Positions 17,958-26,463 of a DNA stretch of 64,000 nucleotides are shown in pieces. The position numbers and the translations under genes are program-made. This DNA is from an uncultured Acetatifactor sp. (GTDB taxonomy: Bacteria; Bacillota; Clostridia; Lachnospirales; Lachnospiraceae), in the NCBI GenBank assembly GCA_947627115.1, contig CANQUQ010000008.1, positions 28,685-92,684 on the forward strand. The letters run 5' to 3'. Under the pieces are notes generated by a model. It searched no databases. It was not told where the DNA came from and saw nothing but the letters and a program-made list of their open reading frames with translations. Numbering within the stretch: the stretch's first letter is position 1; every line of letters starts with the position of its first letter.

Positions 17958-18689
17958 TTAGGACCATCCGCCGTCCATGGCGATGATCTGGCCTGTCATA
18001 TAATCGGGCGCGTTGGCCAGCTGAAGGATCAGCTGCGCTGCCTCCCTTGTGCTTCCGAGGCGGTCGGTGGGAATCTCCGCCCGCAGGTCTTCCAGATCCT
18101 CCTTGGACAGACAGTGATTCATGGCCGTGTCGATGGCACCGAAGGCGATGGCGTTGACCTGGATGTTGCTGGGCGCGAGCTCCTTTGCCAGGGCTTTTGT
18201 AAAAGCGTTGACGCCGCCCTTTGAGGCGGAGTAGGCGACCTCCATGGAGGCGCCCCGGCAGCCCCATACAGAGGAAATATTCAGGATGCGTCCTCTGTGA
18301 TTTTTCAGCATCAGGGGAATGGCGGCCCGGCAGGTGTAAAAACAGGAATCCAGATTTACGGCCAATACCCTGTGCCACTGCTCCTCCGTCATATCCGTGA
18401 GCAGGCCTATATGGGAAATCCCTGCGTTGTTGACGAGCACGTCCAGAGACCGGATTCCTTCAAACAGACGGTCCACATCCTCCCGGCATCCCATGTCGGC
18501 CTGAACGGCCGTGCAGGAAACGGAGTAATCCGCCCGCAGCTGGTCTGCCAGCTTCTGAAGAGCGTCTATGGAGCTGCGGCAGGTGAGAAAAAGATCATAG
18601 CCTTCCGCCGCAAATGCTTTCGCCGCGTCCATTCCGATGCCGCGGGACGCCCCTGTGATCAGGGCGGTTCTTGAGTTGGTGCCGCTCAT
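17958..18689 (-). CDS. Short-chain dehydrogenase/reductase (FabG-like)
   Basis: NAD(P)H-dependent oxidoreductase of 243 residues starting at ATG 18689 (MSGTNSRTALITGASRGIG); the longer reading to 19169 runs through the divergent gene and is rejected. It has the classical SDR features: TGASRGIG coenzyme motif at ~10-17, NNAG (LVNNAGISH), Ser in NISSVWG and the catalytic AYSASKGG (Tyr-xxx-Lys). It ends with IIAMDGGWS, typical of 3-oxoacyl-ACP reductases. Substrate uncertain. AAAGGA precedes the start on the minus strand. Divergent to the thioredoxin-reductase-like gene. Confidence 0.85.
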   Translation of the reverse strand: MSGTNSRTALITGASRGIGMDAAKAFAAEGYDLFLTCRSSIDALQKLADQLRADYSVSCTAVQADMGCREDVDRLFEGIRSLDVLVNNAGISHIGLLTDMTEEQWHRVLAVNLDSCFYTCRAAIPLMLKNHRGRILNISSVWGCRGASMEVAYSASKGGVNAFTKALAKELAPSNIQVNAIAFGAIDTAMNHCLSKEDLEDLRAEIPTDRLGSTREAAQLILQLANAPDYMTGQIIAMDGGWS

Positions 18690-18749
18690 AAGATAAGTCC
18701 TTTCAGTGAATGATTGTCTGAACAGATATAAGTATAACACACTCCCGCC

Positions 18750-18778
18750 TTGCTTTTCTACCCCAAAACTGATACACT
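18750..18778 (+). promoter_or_regulatory. Promoter of the thioredoxin-reductase-like gene
   Basis: TTGCTT (18750-18755) and TACACT (18773-18778), 17-bp spacer, with TGA in front of the -10. It lies in the short divergent region with the SDR gene. Confidence 0.6.
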
Positions 18779-18827
18779 GGTCTGGAGAACGGAATTGCCG
18801 GGAGTGTCGGCGGAAAAGAGGAACAAT

Positions 18828-19739
18828 ATGTATGATCTGATCATTATCGGTTCGGGTCCGGCCGGGCTGTCGGCGGCGGTCTACGGGAAAAGAGCGGGCC
18901 TGAAGCTTTTGGTCCTGGAGAAGAATCCCATGAGCGGCGGTCAGGTGCTGAACACATACGAGGTGGACAACTATCTGGGAATGCCCGGCATGAACGGATT
19001 TGACATGGGAATGCAGTTCAGGCAGCATGCGGACAGCCTTGGCGTGGAGTTCCGGGAGGCTGAGGTCTCCGCCATTGAAGATAAGGGAGATAAAAAGGTG
19101 GTGCATACAGACCGGGAGGCCCTGGAGACCAAGGCAGTGATCCTGGCCACCGGCGCCGTGCACGCGCATTTGGGGGTTCCGGGTGAGGAGGAGCTCTCAG
19201 GTATGGGCGTTTCCTACTGTGCTACCTGTGACGGCGCCTTTTTTAAGGGAAGGACCGTTGCGGTGGTGGGCGGCGGGGATGTTGCTCTGGAAGATGCCAT
19301 CTATCTCGCACGCGCCTGTGAGAAGGTATATCTGATCCACAGGCGGGACGAGCTGCGGGGGGCCGCTCTGCTGCAGGAGGAGCTGAAGGCTCTGCCGAAC
19401 GTAGAGCTCCTGTACAGTCATGTCGTGGAGGAAATTCTGGGAGAGGATGCCGTTGAGGGAATCCGCATCCGGGATCTCAAGACGGGCGAGAGCTCCCAAC
19501 TGTCCGTGGCGGGCGTGTTCATCGCCGTAGGCATACGGCCGGGCACAGAGCTGGTGCGGGAGCTGACTGCCTGCGATGAGGGAGGTTATGTGCTGGCGGG
19601 AGAGGACTGTGCGACGCAGATGCCCGGTCTTTTTGTGGCAGGTGATGTGCGCAGAAAACCCATACGGCAGATCGTTACCGCCGTCTCGGACGGTGCCAAT
19701 GCCGCGGTCGCCGCAGGTGTCTATTGCCGGGGAAATTAG
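18828..19739 (+). CDS. trxB: Thioredoxin reductase-like FAD/NAD(P) oxidoreductase
   Basis: FAD enzyme of 303 residues that passes electrons from NAD(P)H to a redox disulfide. FAD motif GSGPAGLSAAVYG near the start, redox-active CATC in SYCATCDGAFF, second nucleotide-binding GGGDVALEDA, and C-terminal GLFVAGDVRRKPIRQI. I start at ATG 18828, which begins MYDLIIIGSG; an upstream in-frame reading from 18750 lacks an RBS. It stands alone without a thioredoxin gene, so it may serve a thioredoxin elsewhere or a related partner. Confidence 0.9.
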   Translation: MYDLIIIGSGPAGLSAAVYGKRAGLKLLVLEKNPMSGGQVLNTYEVDNYLGMPGMNGFDMGMQFRQHADSLGVEFREAEVSAIEDKGDKKVVHTDREALETKAVILATGAVHAHLGVPGEEELSGMGVSYCATCDGAFFKGRTVAVVGGGDVALEDAIYLARACEKVYLIHRRDELRGAALLQEELKALPNVELLYSHVVEEILGEDAVEGIRIRDLKTGESSQLSVAGVFIAVGIRPGTELVRELTACDEGGYVLAGEDCATQMPGLFVAGDVRRKPIRQIVTAVSDGANAAVAAGVYCRGN

Positions 19740-19813
19740 TCGGAAATTCCCTTGGCCGAACAGGGGCATATCCACAATTTTAAACAATTTGTTAAGTCGT
19801 GAAATAATTTTTT

Positions 19814-19846
19814 AAAAAGAACCCTCTTGCAGCGGTTCTTTTTTTG
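19814..19846 (+). terminator. Terminator after trxB
   Basis: Perfect 10-bp stem AAAAAGAACC/GGTTCTTTTT (19814-19843) with further T residues. Confidence 0.85.
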
Positions 19847-19906
19847 TGCAGGCTGAAAGGTAAATAAAGGGGGAATTTCAAAAGAAAAAAGTTATCGAGA
19901 TAGGTG

Positions 19907-19935
19907 TTGACAAATGTAATAGTCAGTGCTATATT
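19907..19935 (+). promoter_or_regulatory. Strong promoter of the NlpC/P60 gene
   Basis: Consensus TTGACA (19907-19912), 17-bp spacer, TATATT (19930-19935) with TGC in front of the -10. The untranslated leader is about 95 bases long and AT-rich. Confidence 0.8.
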
Positions 19936-20037
19936 TATTAACATACTTAACAATTTTGTAATAAATTATTTCGACAACTATTTTTTACATTCATACATAG
20001 GAAGAGAGTATCGTAGACTGATCGGAAAGGAGTCAAA

Positions 20038-21246
20038 ATGGTTCGCAATATTACAAAAGCAACAGCCGGTGTGTTGATGGCGATTCTTGCTTTTTCCTTA
20101 ACGGATATCAATGCAGATGCAGCAGGGAACTCGTCCTCCGTACTGTCGGGCGGCGGTGTCAATGTGGCGCTTTCTCTGGGAAACAAGCTTGAGGATATTG
20201 CGACAGAGCCCTGTATTCCGATCGAGCCGATAGTGGAGTTCGAGGATGTGGAAAATACGGAGGAGACTGAGGCAGGCGCCATTGAGGAGGTCGCCGAGGA
20301 GGATACCTTCCGCAATCTGGTGATAGCGCAGGTAGATCATTATGTCAATGTGAGGAGTATTCCCAGTGAAGAGGGAGAGATCCTCGGAAAGCTCTATAAT
20401 AATTCCGTCGGATCCTTTCTCTCCGAGGAGAACGGCTGGTATCAGATCACTTCCGGAAGCGTGACAGGTTATGTGAAGGCTGAGTACTGTGTCACCGGTG
20501 ATGCGGCCGTTGAGATTGCAAAAGAGGTGGGCACTCACCTTGCCACGGTAAATACACAGACATTGTTCGTTCGTTTTGAACCCAGTCTGGACGCATCGAT
20601 CCTGGGAATGGTCCCGGAGGCGGACGAACTGCTGGTGCTGGGCGAGACGGACGAATGGGTACAGGTCGACGTGGAAGAAGGTATCGGCTGGGTATCCAAG
20701 GATTACGTGACGCTCCACAGTGAGTTCGTGCATGCCGAGTCCAAGGAGGAGGAGGCAAAGCGTCTCGCGAAAGAGGAGGAGGAGAGAAAGAAGGCCCGTG
20801 CGGCAGCCAAGGCCAAAGCGGCTCAGAACAGCTCCGCCTCTCAGAGCAGCGGATCCCAGGATACATCCGCTTCTGCAGATTACAGTGTATCCGGCGGCAG
20901 CGAAATGGGCTCTGCGGTGGCGCAATACGCGCTGCAGTTCGTGGGCAACCCCTATGTATACGGCGGCACCAGTCTGACGAACGGTGCGGACTGCTCCGGA
21001 TTCGTCATGAGCGTATATGGGAATTTCGGTGTGAATCTGCCGCATTCTTCCTCCTCAGACCGTTCGCAGGGCTATGCAGTGGACGGCATGGAAAATGCGC
21101 AGCCGGGCGATCTGATCTGTTACTCCGGCCATGTGGGAATTTATATCGGCAACGGCCAGATCGTACACGCCTCCAACAAGAGCACCGGAATCACCGTATC
21201 CAACTACAATTACCGCAAGGTACTGGCAGTAAGAAGAATCTTCTAA
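20038..21246 (+). CDS. SH3 - NlpC/P60 cell-wall endopeptidase
   Basis: Secreted peptidoglycan hydrolase of 402 residues, probably cleaving D-Glu-meso-DAP-type bonds. N-terminal signal peptide (ATAGVLMAILAFSLTDINADA). Two bacterial SH3 domains follow (YVNVRSIPSEEGEILGKLYN; LFVRFEPSLDASILGMVPEA), then a charged Lys/Glu/Ala linker and Ser-rich stretch (~235-285). The C-terminal NlpC/P60 domain has the catalytic Cys in NGADCSGFV and His in YSGHVGIYIGNG. RBS GGAAAGGAG. Strong own promoter and terminator: a single-gene unit. Confidence 0.92.
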   Translation: MVRNITKATAGVLMAILAFSLTDINADAAGNSSSVLSGGGVNVALSLGNKLEDIATEPCIPIEPIVEFEDVENTEETEAGAIEEVAEEDTFRNLVIAQVDHYVNVRSIPSEEGEILGKLYNNSVGSFLSEENGWYQITSGSVTGYVKAEYCVTGDAAVEIAKEVGTHLATVNTQTLFVRFEPSLDASILGMVPEADELLVLGETDEWVQVDVEEGIGWVSKDYVTLHSEFVHAESKEEEAKRLAKEEEERKKARAAAKAKAAQNSSASQSSGSQDTSASADYSVSGGSEMGSAVAQYALQFVGNPYVYGGTSLTNGADCSGFVMSVYGNFGVNLPHSSSSDRSQGYAVDGMENAQPGDLICYSGHVGIYIGNGQIVHASNKSTGITVSNYNYRKVLAVRRIF

Positions 21247-21260
21247 AGGAAACAGAGCGG

Positions 21261-21294
21261 GCAGCATGGCGTAAAGCCATGCTGCTTTTATTTT
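21261..21294 (+). terminator. Terminator after the NlpC/P60 gene
   Basis: Perfect GCAGCATGGC/GCCATGCTGC stem with GTAAA loop (21261-21285), then TTTTATTTT. Confidence 0.9.
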
Positions 21295-21441
21295 GGTCGG
21301 AAATACAGTAAAATTTTTGGAGTTGTCAAAATATTATTTTAGGGAAAAAGTACTATTGATTTTCGGCGGATGTACAATTTACACAAAAAAGATTTGCATA
21401 ACGGTATTCTAAATACAATAAATACAAAATAACAAATAAAG

Positions 21442-21512
21442 TTATCCACAGTAAAAACACCTGAAAATCCGATAAAAGTAACTTATACACCAAGTTATGC
21501 ACATTATCCACA
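21442..21512 (+). promoter_or_regulatory. Cluster of four DnaA boxes
   Basis: Inside an AT-rich 480-bp gap between the NlpC/P60 gene and hpf lie TTATCCACA (21442-21450), TTATACACC (21483-21491, one mismatch), TTATGCACA (21495-21503) and TTATCCACA (21504-21512), all in the same orientation. Three match the TTATNCACA consensus exactly. The spacing of the last three is 12 and 9 bp. dnaA is not in the window, so this is more likely a DnaA-binding cluster than oriC. The rest of the gap has no gene. Confidence 0.75.
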
Positions 21513-21663
21513 GAATTTTTCTCTGTTTGCGGGTGGGAGAAATCAGTCAAGGTCGGAACGTCTGTTTTGTGAAGTTGTAATAAAAATAATTTTTTGTCGA
21601 AAAAAGTTCAAATTTGGGTTGACAATCTTAATGTCAAAAACAAGTAAATAATAAGTGAAATTG

Positions 21664-21693
21664 TTGCAAGAACCCGTACAGGCATGGTATAAT
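21664..21693 (+). promoter_or_regulatory. Promoter of hpf, with upstream palindrome
   Basis: TTGCAA (21664-21669) and TATAAT (21688-21693), 18-bp spacer, extended by TGG. About 30 bp upstream an inverted repeat TTGACA-7-TGTCAA (21620-21638) could be an operator or a second -35. Confidence 0.65.
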
Positions 21694-21727
21694 GACCATA
21701 CAATAAATAACCGAAGGGGTGATTGGC

Positions 21728-22255
21728 ATGAAATTTATTATTGTAGGTAGAAACATTGAGGTTACACCCGGATTGAAGTCTGCTGTAGAGGAAAAGATCG
21801 GTAAGCTGGAGAAATATTTTCAACCTGATACAGAGGTACATGTGACACTGAGCGTAGAAAAGGAGCGCCAGAAGATTGAAGTTACGATCCCGGTGAAGGG
21901 GAACATAATCCGTTCCGAGCAGGTAAGCAACGATATGTATGTTTCCATTGATCTGGTAGAGGAGATCATTGAGAGACAACTGAAGAAATATAAGACAAAA
22001 ATTGTGGACAAGCACCAGGCTGGGGACTCCTTCAGTCAGCTGTACGTGGAGAATGACTACATGGACGAGGAGGAGATCAAGATCGTCCGCACGAAGAAGT
22101 TCGATATAAAGCCTATGTATCCTGAAGACGCATGTATTCAGATGGAATTGCTGGGACATAATTTCTTCGTGTTCATCAATGCGGAGACAGATCAGGTAAA
22201 CGTGGTCTACAAGAGAAAAGGGGAGACCTACGGACTGATCGAACCGGAGGCATGA
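21728..22255 (+). CDS. hpf: Ribosome hibernation promoting factor, long form
   Basis: Binds the 30S decoding region and joins 70S ribosomes into inactive 100S dimers under stress. It has 175 residues from ATG 21728 (AGGGGTG upstream). The N-terminal S30AE/YfiA domain (MKFIIVGRNIEVTPGLKSAV; VHVTLSVEKERQKIEVTIPV) is followed by a linker and the C-terminal dimerization domain (KKFDIKPMYPEDACIQMELL; VVYKRKGETYGLIEPEA), so it is the long HPF typical of Firmicutes. Own promoter; the upstream region carries DnaA boxes. Confidence 0.96.
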   Translation: MKFIIVGRNIEVTPGLKSAVEEKIGKLEKYFQPDTEVHVTLSVEKERQKIEVTIPVKGNIIRSEQVSNDMYVSIDLVEEIIERQLKKYKTKIVDKHQAGDSFSQLYVENDYMDEEEIKIVRTKKFDIKPMYPEDACIQMELLGHNFFVFINAETDQVNVVYKRKGETYGLIEPEA

Positions 22256-22347
22256 GCGAAAAGACAGAACGGAGCGCCGGAACAGAGCGATAAACAGAAC
22301 GATAAATAGAGCGATAATAAGATAAATAGAACAGAGCGGTAAAAGGG
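22256..22347 (+). repeat. Degenerate purine-rich short repeats after hpf
   Basis: Between the hpf stop and its terminator the words ACAGAGCGATAA, ACAGAACGATAA, ATAGAGCGATAA and ATAGAACAGAGCGG follow each other, a degenerate 10-12 bp tandem array. No gene is visible. Confidence 0.6.
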
Positions 22348-22378
22348 ACAACTCCGAATGATTTCGGAGTTGTTTTTT
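22348..22378 (+). terminator. Terminator after hpf
   Basis: ACAACTCCGAA pairs with TTTCGGAGTTGT around a short loop, followed by TTTTT. Confidence 0.9.
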
Positions 22379-22465
22379 GTGCCGCGGGATCCGGTGTAAA
22401 GTAACAGGAATGAACCGGACCTTTTACAACATATATTTTCAGTAACGGACCTATGGGAGCCGCAG

Positions 22466-23623
22466 ATGGACAGAGAGAAAAGGATCGGCTGTATTGACCG
22501 GCTGAGGAAGGGAATTTTGGTGGAGTGCGGGCTGGTGGCCCTGGCGGCGGCGCTGATCGTGGGCAGACCGGATAATGTGGCCGAGGAAAGCTTTAACAAC
22601 GGTACTCTTTCCATACAGGACGACTATATCAAGTGGGTCGATTTCACAGTGTCATATGAGGCTCTCTGCAATGCCTATCAGTGGGATGTAAAGACTCACG
22701 GCACGGAGCATGAGGTCCACTGGATAGATCTGTTGGCTTTCACGGCGGCCAGGACGGGCGGGAGCTTTGACAAGGCCGCCTTGACGACCATGGAAAAGGC
22801 TGCCGTGGCGCTGGCGGAGGGAGAGGAGACTCTGGAGACTCTGACAGAGGACCTGAGCTATTTTACATATTACCGCGAGGCCTATGACGCGGCGCTGGGC
22901 GGACTTGTGGGAGAGTATCGGGAGGAATATGTGGACGATGCCGGCAGGGTCAGCTACCGGGACTGTTACGGGCTGAAGGGGTATTTCCCTCTGGCAAGGG
23001 GATTTGACTATACTCACTATGACGATTTCGGTGCAGGCAGAAGCTACGGCTACAAGAGAAAGCATCTGGGACACGACATGATGGGGCAGATCGGCACTCC
23101 CGTGATCAGCGTTGAGTCCGGGGTGGTAGAAGCGCTGGGATGGAATCAGTACGGCGGCTGGCGCATCGGGATCCGCAGCTTTGACGGTAAACGCTATTAC
23201 TACTATGCGCATCTGCGGCAGAATTATCCTTATGCGGAGGGGCTGGAGGTAGGAAGCGTGGTCACCGCGGGGGATGTGATCGGGTACATGGGCCACACCG
23301 GATACAGCACCAAGGAGAACGTCAATAACATCGAGGTCACGCATCTGCACTGGGGACTTGAGCTGGTCTTTGACGAGTCACAGAAGGAGAGCGATAATGA
23401 AGTTTGGATCGATATCTACGCTCTGACGAAATTTCTGGCAAAGCACACCCAGGCGGTGGAGAAGGTGGGAGATACCAGGGAGTGGAGGCGCAGCAGTCGG
23501 ATCATCGATCCGGCGGTGGAGCAGTACCGCCCCGGCACCGTGTCGGACTCCGACGGTCTGCAGGGGCTTACTCCGGATCCGGTCCCAGACGGAACTCCCG
23601 GCTCTTCTCCAGACGTTCCTTGA
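22466..23623 (+). CDS. M23 family metallopeptidase
   Basis: Predicted zinc endopeptidase of the lysostaphin/LytM type, 385 residues. An N-terminal hydrophobic segment (GILVECGLVALAAALIVG) suggests a membrane anchor or signal. The catalytic domain (~190-310) carries the metal ligands in KHLGHDMMGQIGTPV (His, Asp) and THLHWGLEL (HxH), plus YYAHL. The C-terminal ~60 residues are a Pro/Gly/Asp-rich tail (VSDSDGLQGLTPDPVPDGTP). The last 56 bases overlap the 3' end of rarA on the other strand, so the tail may be a read-through extension. Confidence 0.85.
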   Translation: MDREKRIGCIDRLRKGILVECGLVALAAALIVGRPDNVAEESFNNGTLSIQDDYIKWVDFTVSYEALCNAYQWDVKTHGTEHEVHWIDLLAFTAARTGGSFDKAALTTMEKAAVALAEGEETLETLTEDLSYFTYYREAYDAALGGLVGEYREEYVDDAGRVSYRDCYGLKGYFPLARGFDYTHYDDFGAGRSYGYKRKHLGHDMMGQIGTPVISVESGVVEALGWNQYGGWRIGIRSFDGKRYYYYAHLRQNYPYAEGLEVGSVVTAGDVIGYMGHTGYSTKENVNNIEVTHLHWGLELVFDESQKESDNEVWIDIYALTKFLAKHTQAVEKVGDTREWRRSSRIIDPAVEQYRPGTVSDSDGLQGLTPDPVPDGTPGSSPDVP

Positions 23624-24914
23624 AGATGATCTCCGAGCCCTCTTCCGTGGGAAGATAATACCGCCTGTCCTTCAGGCCGTCCGGCAGACAGGTCATGCGG
23701 GCAATTTTTTCCTTTGTGTCGTGGGCATAGGTGTAGCCCTCTCCGTAGTGGAGATCCGCCATGAGCTGTGTGGGCGCGTTCCGGATATTGAGAGGGACCG
23801 GCTCCGCCAGGCGGCTCAGCGCGTCCGTCCGGGCCGATTCATAGGCCCGGTACACGGCGTTGGACCGGGGCGCCAGAGACAGATAGACCACGGCCTGCGC
23901 CAGGTTGAGATTACACTCAGGCATGCCGTTGAAATGACATGCCTGGTAGGCGGCTACGGCGAGCGGAAGCGCCTGGTTGTCCGCAAGGCCCACATCTTCG
24001 CTGGCGAAGCGGACCAGCCTGCGGGCGATGAACAGAGGATCCTCCCCCGCCTCCAGCATTCTTGCCAGCCAGTACAGCGCGGCGTCGGGATCGGAGTTGC
24101 GCATGGATTTGTGCAGGGCTGAGATCAGATTGTAATGTTCTTCGCCCTTCTTGTCGTAGAGAAGAGTCTTTTTTCCGAGACACTGTTCCAGTACCGGGCG
24201 TGTCACGGTGATACTGCCATCCGGGGAGATCTCCCCATTTAAAACAGCCATTTCCAAAGTGTTCAAGGCCGTGCGCGCATCCCCGTTCGCAAAGGCGGCG
24301 ATGACCTCCAGCAGAGAACTGTCTATATGAATATCCATGCCGCCGAATCCGTGCTCGTCGGTCAGCGTCCGGGAGAGCAGATCGGTGAGATTCTCCGCGG
24401 TCAGTTCCTTCAGCACGAAGACCTTGCACCGGGACAGGAGAGCGGCATTGATCTCAAAGGAAGGATTTTCCGTGGTGGCCCCGATCAGGGTGATGCTGCC
24501 CCGCTCCACATAGGGCAGGAAGGCGTCCTGCTGGGCTTTGTTGAACCGATGGATCTCGTCCACAAAGCAGAGGGTACGCACGCCATAAGCCCTGTTGTCT
24601 TCCGCCTGCTTCATAATATCCTTGATTTCCTTGATGCTGCTGGTGACGGCGCTGAAGGTCAAAAAGCTTGATTTCGTACGCTTGGCAATGATCTTTGCCA
24701 GAGTGGTCTTGCCCACGCCGGGCGGCCCCCAGAAGATCATGGAACAGATCTGGTCCCGCTCCAGCATCTGCCGCAGGATCATGCCCTTCCCCAGCAGATG
24801 CTCCTGACCGATGTAATCCTCAAGATCGGTGGGACGCATCCGGTCCGCCAGAGGAGCCATGGTCCGGGAGAGTGAATATTCATTTTGAGAATCGAACAGA
24901 GATAACTGGTCCAT
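23568..24914 (-). CDS. rarA: Replication-associated recombination protein A (RarA/MgsA)
   Basis: AAA+ ATPase acting at stalled replication forks with SSB; 448 residues. Walker A GPPGVGKTTL, Walker B TLCFVDEIHRFNKAQQDAFL, sensor 1 GATTENPSFE; the conserved tail region GMPECNLNLAQAVVYLSLAP and APTQLMADLHYGEGYTYAHD is typical. The start MDQLSLFDSQ contains the usual N-terminal LSLF motif. A 10-bp tandem duplication (TTATTCAAAG twice, 24929-24948) lies just upstream of the start. Converges with the M23 gene with a 56-bp overlap. Confidence 0.94.
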   Translation of the reverse strand: MDQLSLFDSQNEYSLSRTMAPLADRMRPTDLEDYIGQEHLLGKGMILRQMLERDQICSMIFWGPPGVGKTTLAKIIAKRTKSSFLTFSAVTSSIKEIKDIMKQAEDNRAYGVRTLCFVDEIHRFNKAQQDAFLPYVERGSITLIGATTENPSFEINAALLSRCKVFVLKELTAENLTDLLSRTLTDEHGFGGMDIHIDSSLLEVIAAFANGDARTALNTLEMAVLNGEISPDGSITVTRPVLEQCLGKKTLLYDKKGEEHYNLISALHKSMRNSDPDAALYWLARMLEAGEDPLFIARRLVRFASEDVGLADNQALPLAVAAYQACHFNGMPECNLNLAQAVVYLSLAPRSNAVYRAYESARTDALSRLAEPVPLNIRNAPTQLMADLHYGEGYTYAHDTKEKIARMTCLPDGLKDRRYYLPTEEGSEIIFKERLEKSREFRLGPDPE

Positions 24915-25082
24915 AGCGCGCTTTTCCTTTATTCAAAGTTATTCAAAGTATTTTCCGTTCGGCTTCAATAAAGCGGGAACGGTATCCTCATCTATTTTCA
25001 ATATTAGCAGGAAACAATATCGGATGCAACGACGGAAATTATTTTTGGAAGAAACATTTTTCTCCGGTTTTCGGAAAAGCCG

Positions 25083-25111
25083 TTGCAAATACGGCGTGAT
25101 TATGTTAAACT
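25083..25111 (+). promoter_or_regulatory. Promoter of the butyrate operon
   Basis: TTGCAA (25083-25088) and TAAACT (25106-25111) with 17-bp spacing and TGT before the -10, 62 bp upstream of thl. Confidence 0.55.
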
Positions 25112-25173
25112 TAAACTTACGGAAATGACAAAAAAATAACAATCATCACGAAAAGTAATCGGAGGGAAAGCAA

Positions 25174-26358
25174 ATGGCAAAAAAAGTAGTTTTAGCCGGA
25201 GCCTGCCGTACCGCTATCGGTACCATGGGCGGCTCATTGAGCACCACTCCCGCAGCGGAGCTGGGTGCGATCGTTATCAGGGAAGCGCTAAAGAGAGCGG
25301 GCGTTGCTCCCGAAGCTGTGGATCAGGTCTACATGGGCTGCGTCATCCAGGCAGGCCTGGGGCAGAATGTGGCCCGTCAGGCGTCTATCAAGGCAGGACT
25401 TCCCAATGAAGTTCCCGCAGTGACCATGAACGTGGTCTGCGGTTCCGGCTTGAACTGCGTGAACCAGGCGGCGCAGATGATTCTGGCAGGCGATGCCGAC
25501 ATCGTTGTGGCGGGCGGTATGGAGAATATGTCCATGGCACCTTATGCCATTCCTCAGGGCCGTTACGGTTACCGCATGAACAACGGCGTCCTGGTGGACA
25601 CCATGATCAAGGATGCCCTGTGGGATGCATTCAATGACTATCACATGATCAAGACGGCGGACAATATCTGCGAGGAGTGGGGACTGACCAGAGAAGAGCT
25701 GGACGAGTTCGCACTGAAGAGCCAGCAGAAGACGGAGGCCGCTCAGAAGTCCGGCGCCTTCAAGGCGGAGATCGTTCCCGTGGAGGTAAAGAAAAAGAAG
25801 GAGACGGTCATCTTTGACACTGACGAAGGTCCCAGACCCGGCTCCACCATGGAGGGACTTGCCAAACTGCGTCCCATCAATCCGGGCGGCTTCGTGACCG
25901 CCGGAAACGCATCCGGCATCAATGACGGTGCGGCTGCCATCGTGGTGATGAGCGAGGAAAAGGCAAAGGAGCTGGGCGTAAAGCCTATGGCTACCTACGT
26001 GGCAGGTGCTCTCGCCGGCGTCCGTCCTGAGGTGATGGGCATCGGTCCCGTGGCGGCCACCAAGAAGGTAATGGCCAAGACAGGCTTAAAGATCGAAGAC
26101 TTCGACATCATCGAGGCAAATGAGGCATTCGCCGCACAGTCCGTTGCAGTGGGCAAGGATCTTGGCATCGATGTGGACAGACAGCTGAATCCCAACGGCG
26201 GAGCCATTGCACTGGGTCATCCCGTGGGCGCTTCCGGATGCCGTATCCTGGTGACGCTGCTCCACGAGATGCAGGCAAGAGGCGCGAAGACCGGTCTGGC
26301 AACTCTGTGCATCGGCGGCGGCATGGGCTGCGCTACCGTTGTAAAGATTGAAGATTAA
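25174..26358 (+). CDS. thl: Acetyl-CoA C-acetyltransferase (thiolase)
   Basis: Condenses two acetyl-CoA to acetoacetyl-CoA, the first step of butyrate synthesis. It has 394 residues. The acylated cysteine is in [13 protein letters not shown] (~88), the histidine in [10 protein letters not shown] (~350) and the second catalytic cysteine in TLCIGGGMG (~380). NEAFAAQ is also conserved. RBS CGGAGGGAAAG. First gene of the cluster; a perfect 12-bp hairpin separates it from crt. Confidence 0.97.
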   Translation: MAKKVVLAGACRTAIGTMGGSLSTTPAAELGAIVIREALKRAGVAPEAVDQVYMGCVIQAGLGQNVARQASIKAGLPNEVPAVTMNVVCGSGLNCVNQAAQMILAGDADIVVAGGMENMSMAPYAIPQGRYGYRMNNGVLVDTMIKDALWDAFNDYHMIKTADNICEEWGLTREELDEFALKSQQKTEAAQKSGAFKAEIVPVEVKKKKETVIFDTDEGPRPGSTMEGLAKLRPINPGGFVTAGNASGINDGAAAIVVMSEEKAKELGVKPMATYVAGALAGVRPEVMGIGPVAATKKVMAKTGLKIEDFDIIEANEAFAAQSVAVGKDLGIDVDRQLNPNGGAIALGHPVGASGCRILVTLLHEMQARGAKTGLATLCIGGGMGCATVVKIED

Positions 26359-26373
26359 GCGATAGGAAAATAG

Positions 26374-26416
26374 AGAGAATACCAAACCGCGTTCCTGCGA
26401 GTTGGTATTCTCTTTG
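26374..26416 (+). terminator. Internal hairpin/attenuator between thl and crt
   Basis: Perfect 12-bp inverted repeat AGAGAATACCAA (26374-26385) / TTGGTATTCTCT (26402-26413) with a 16-base loop, followed by TTG and a short T-rich stretch. It could be a leaky terminator or an mRNA processing/stability element lowering crt-etfA relative to thl. Confidence 0.65.
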
Positions 26417-26463
26417 TTGCGAATAGAAGATTTGGCTGCCGCGGCAGCAGGAAAGAGGCAAAG

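Noticed and set aside
17958..19169. Long minus-strand reading frame extending the SDR protein to 403 residues
   Set aside because: The SDR fold begins at MSGTNSRTALITG (18689) with a good RBS; the extension runs antisense through the divergent thioredoxin-reductase-like gene.
21300..21600. Chromosomal replication origin
   Set aside because: DnaA boxes and AT-rich DNA are present, but dnaA, dnaN, rpmH and gidA are not in the window; a DnaA-binding cluster is the more careful reading.
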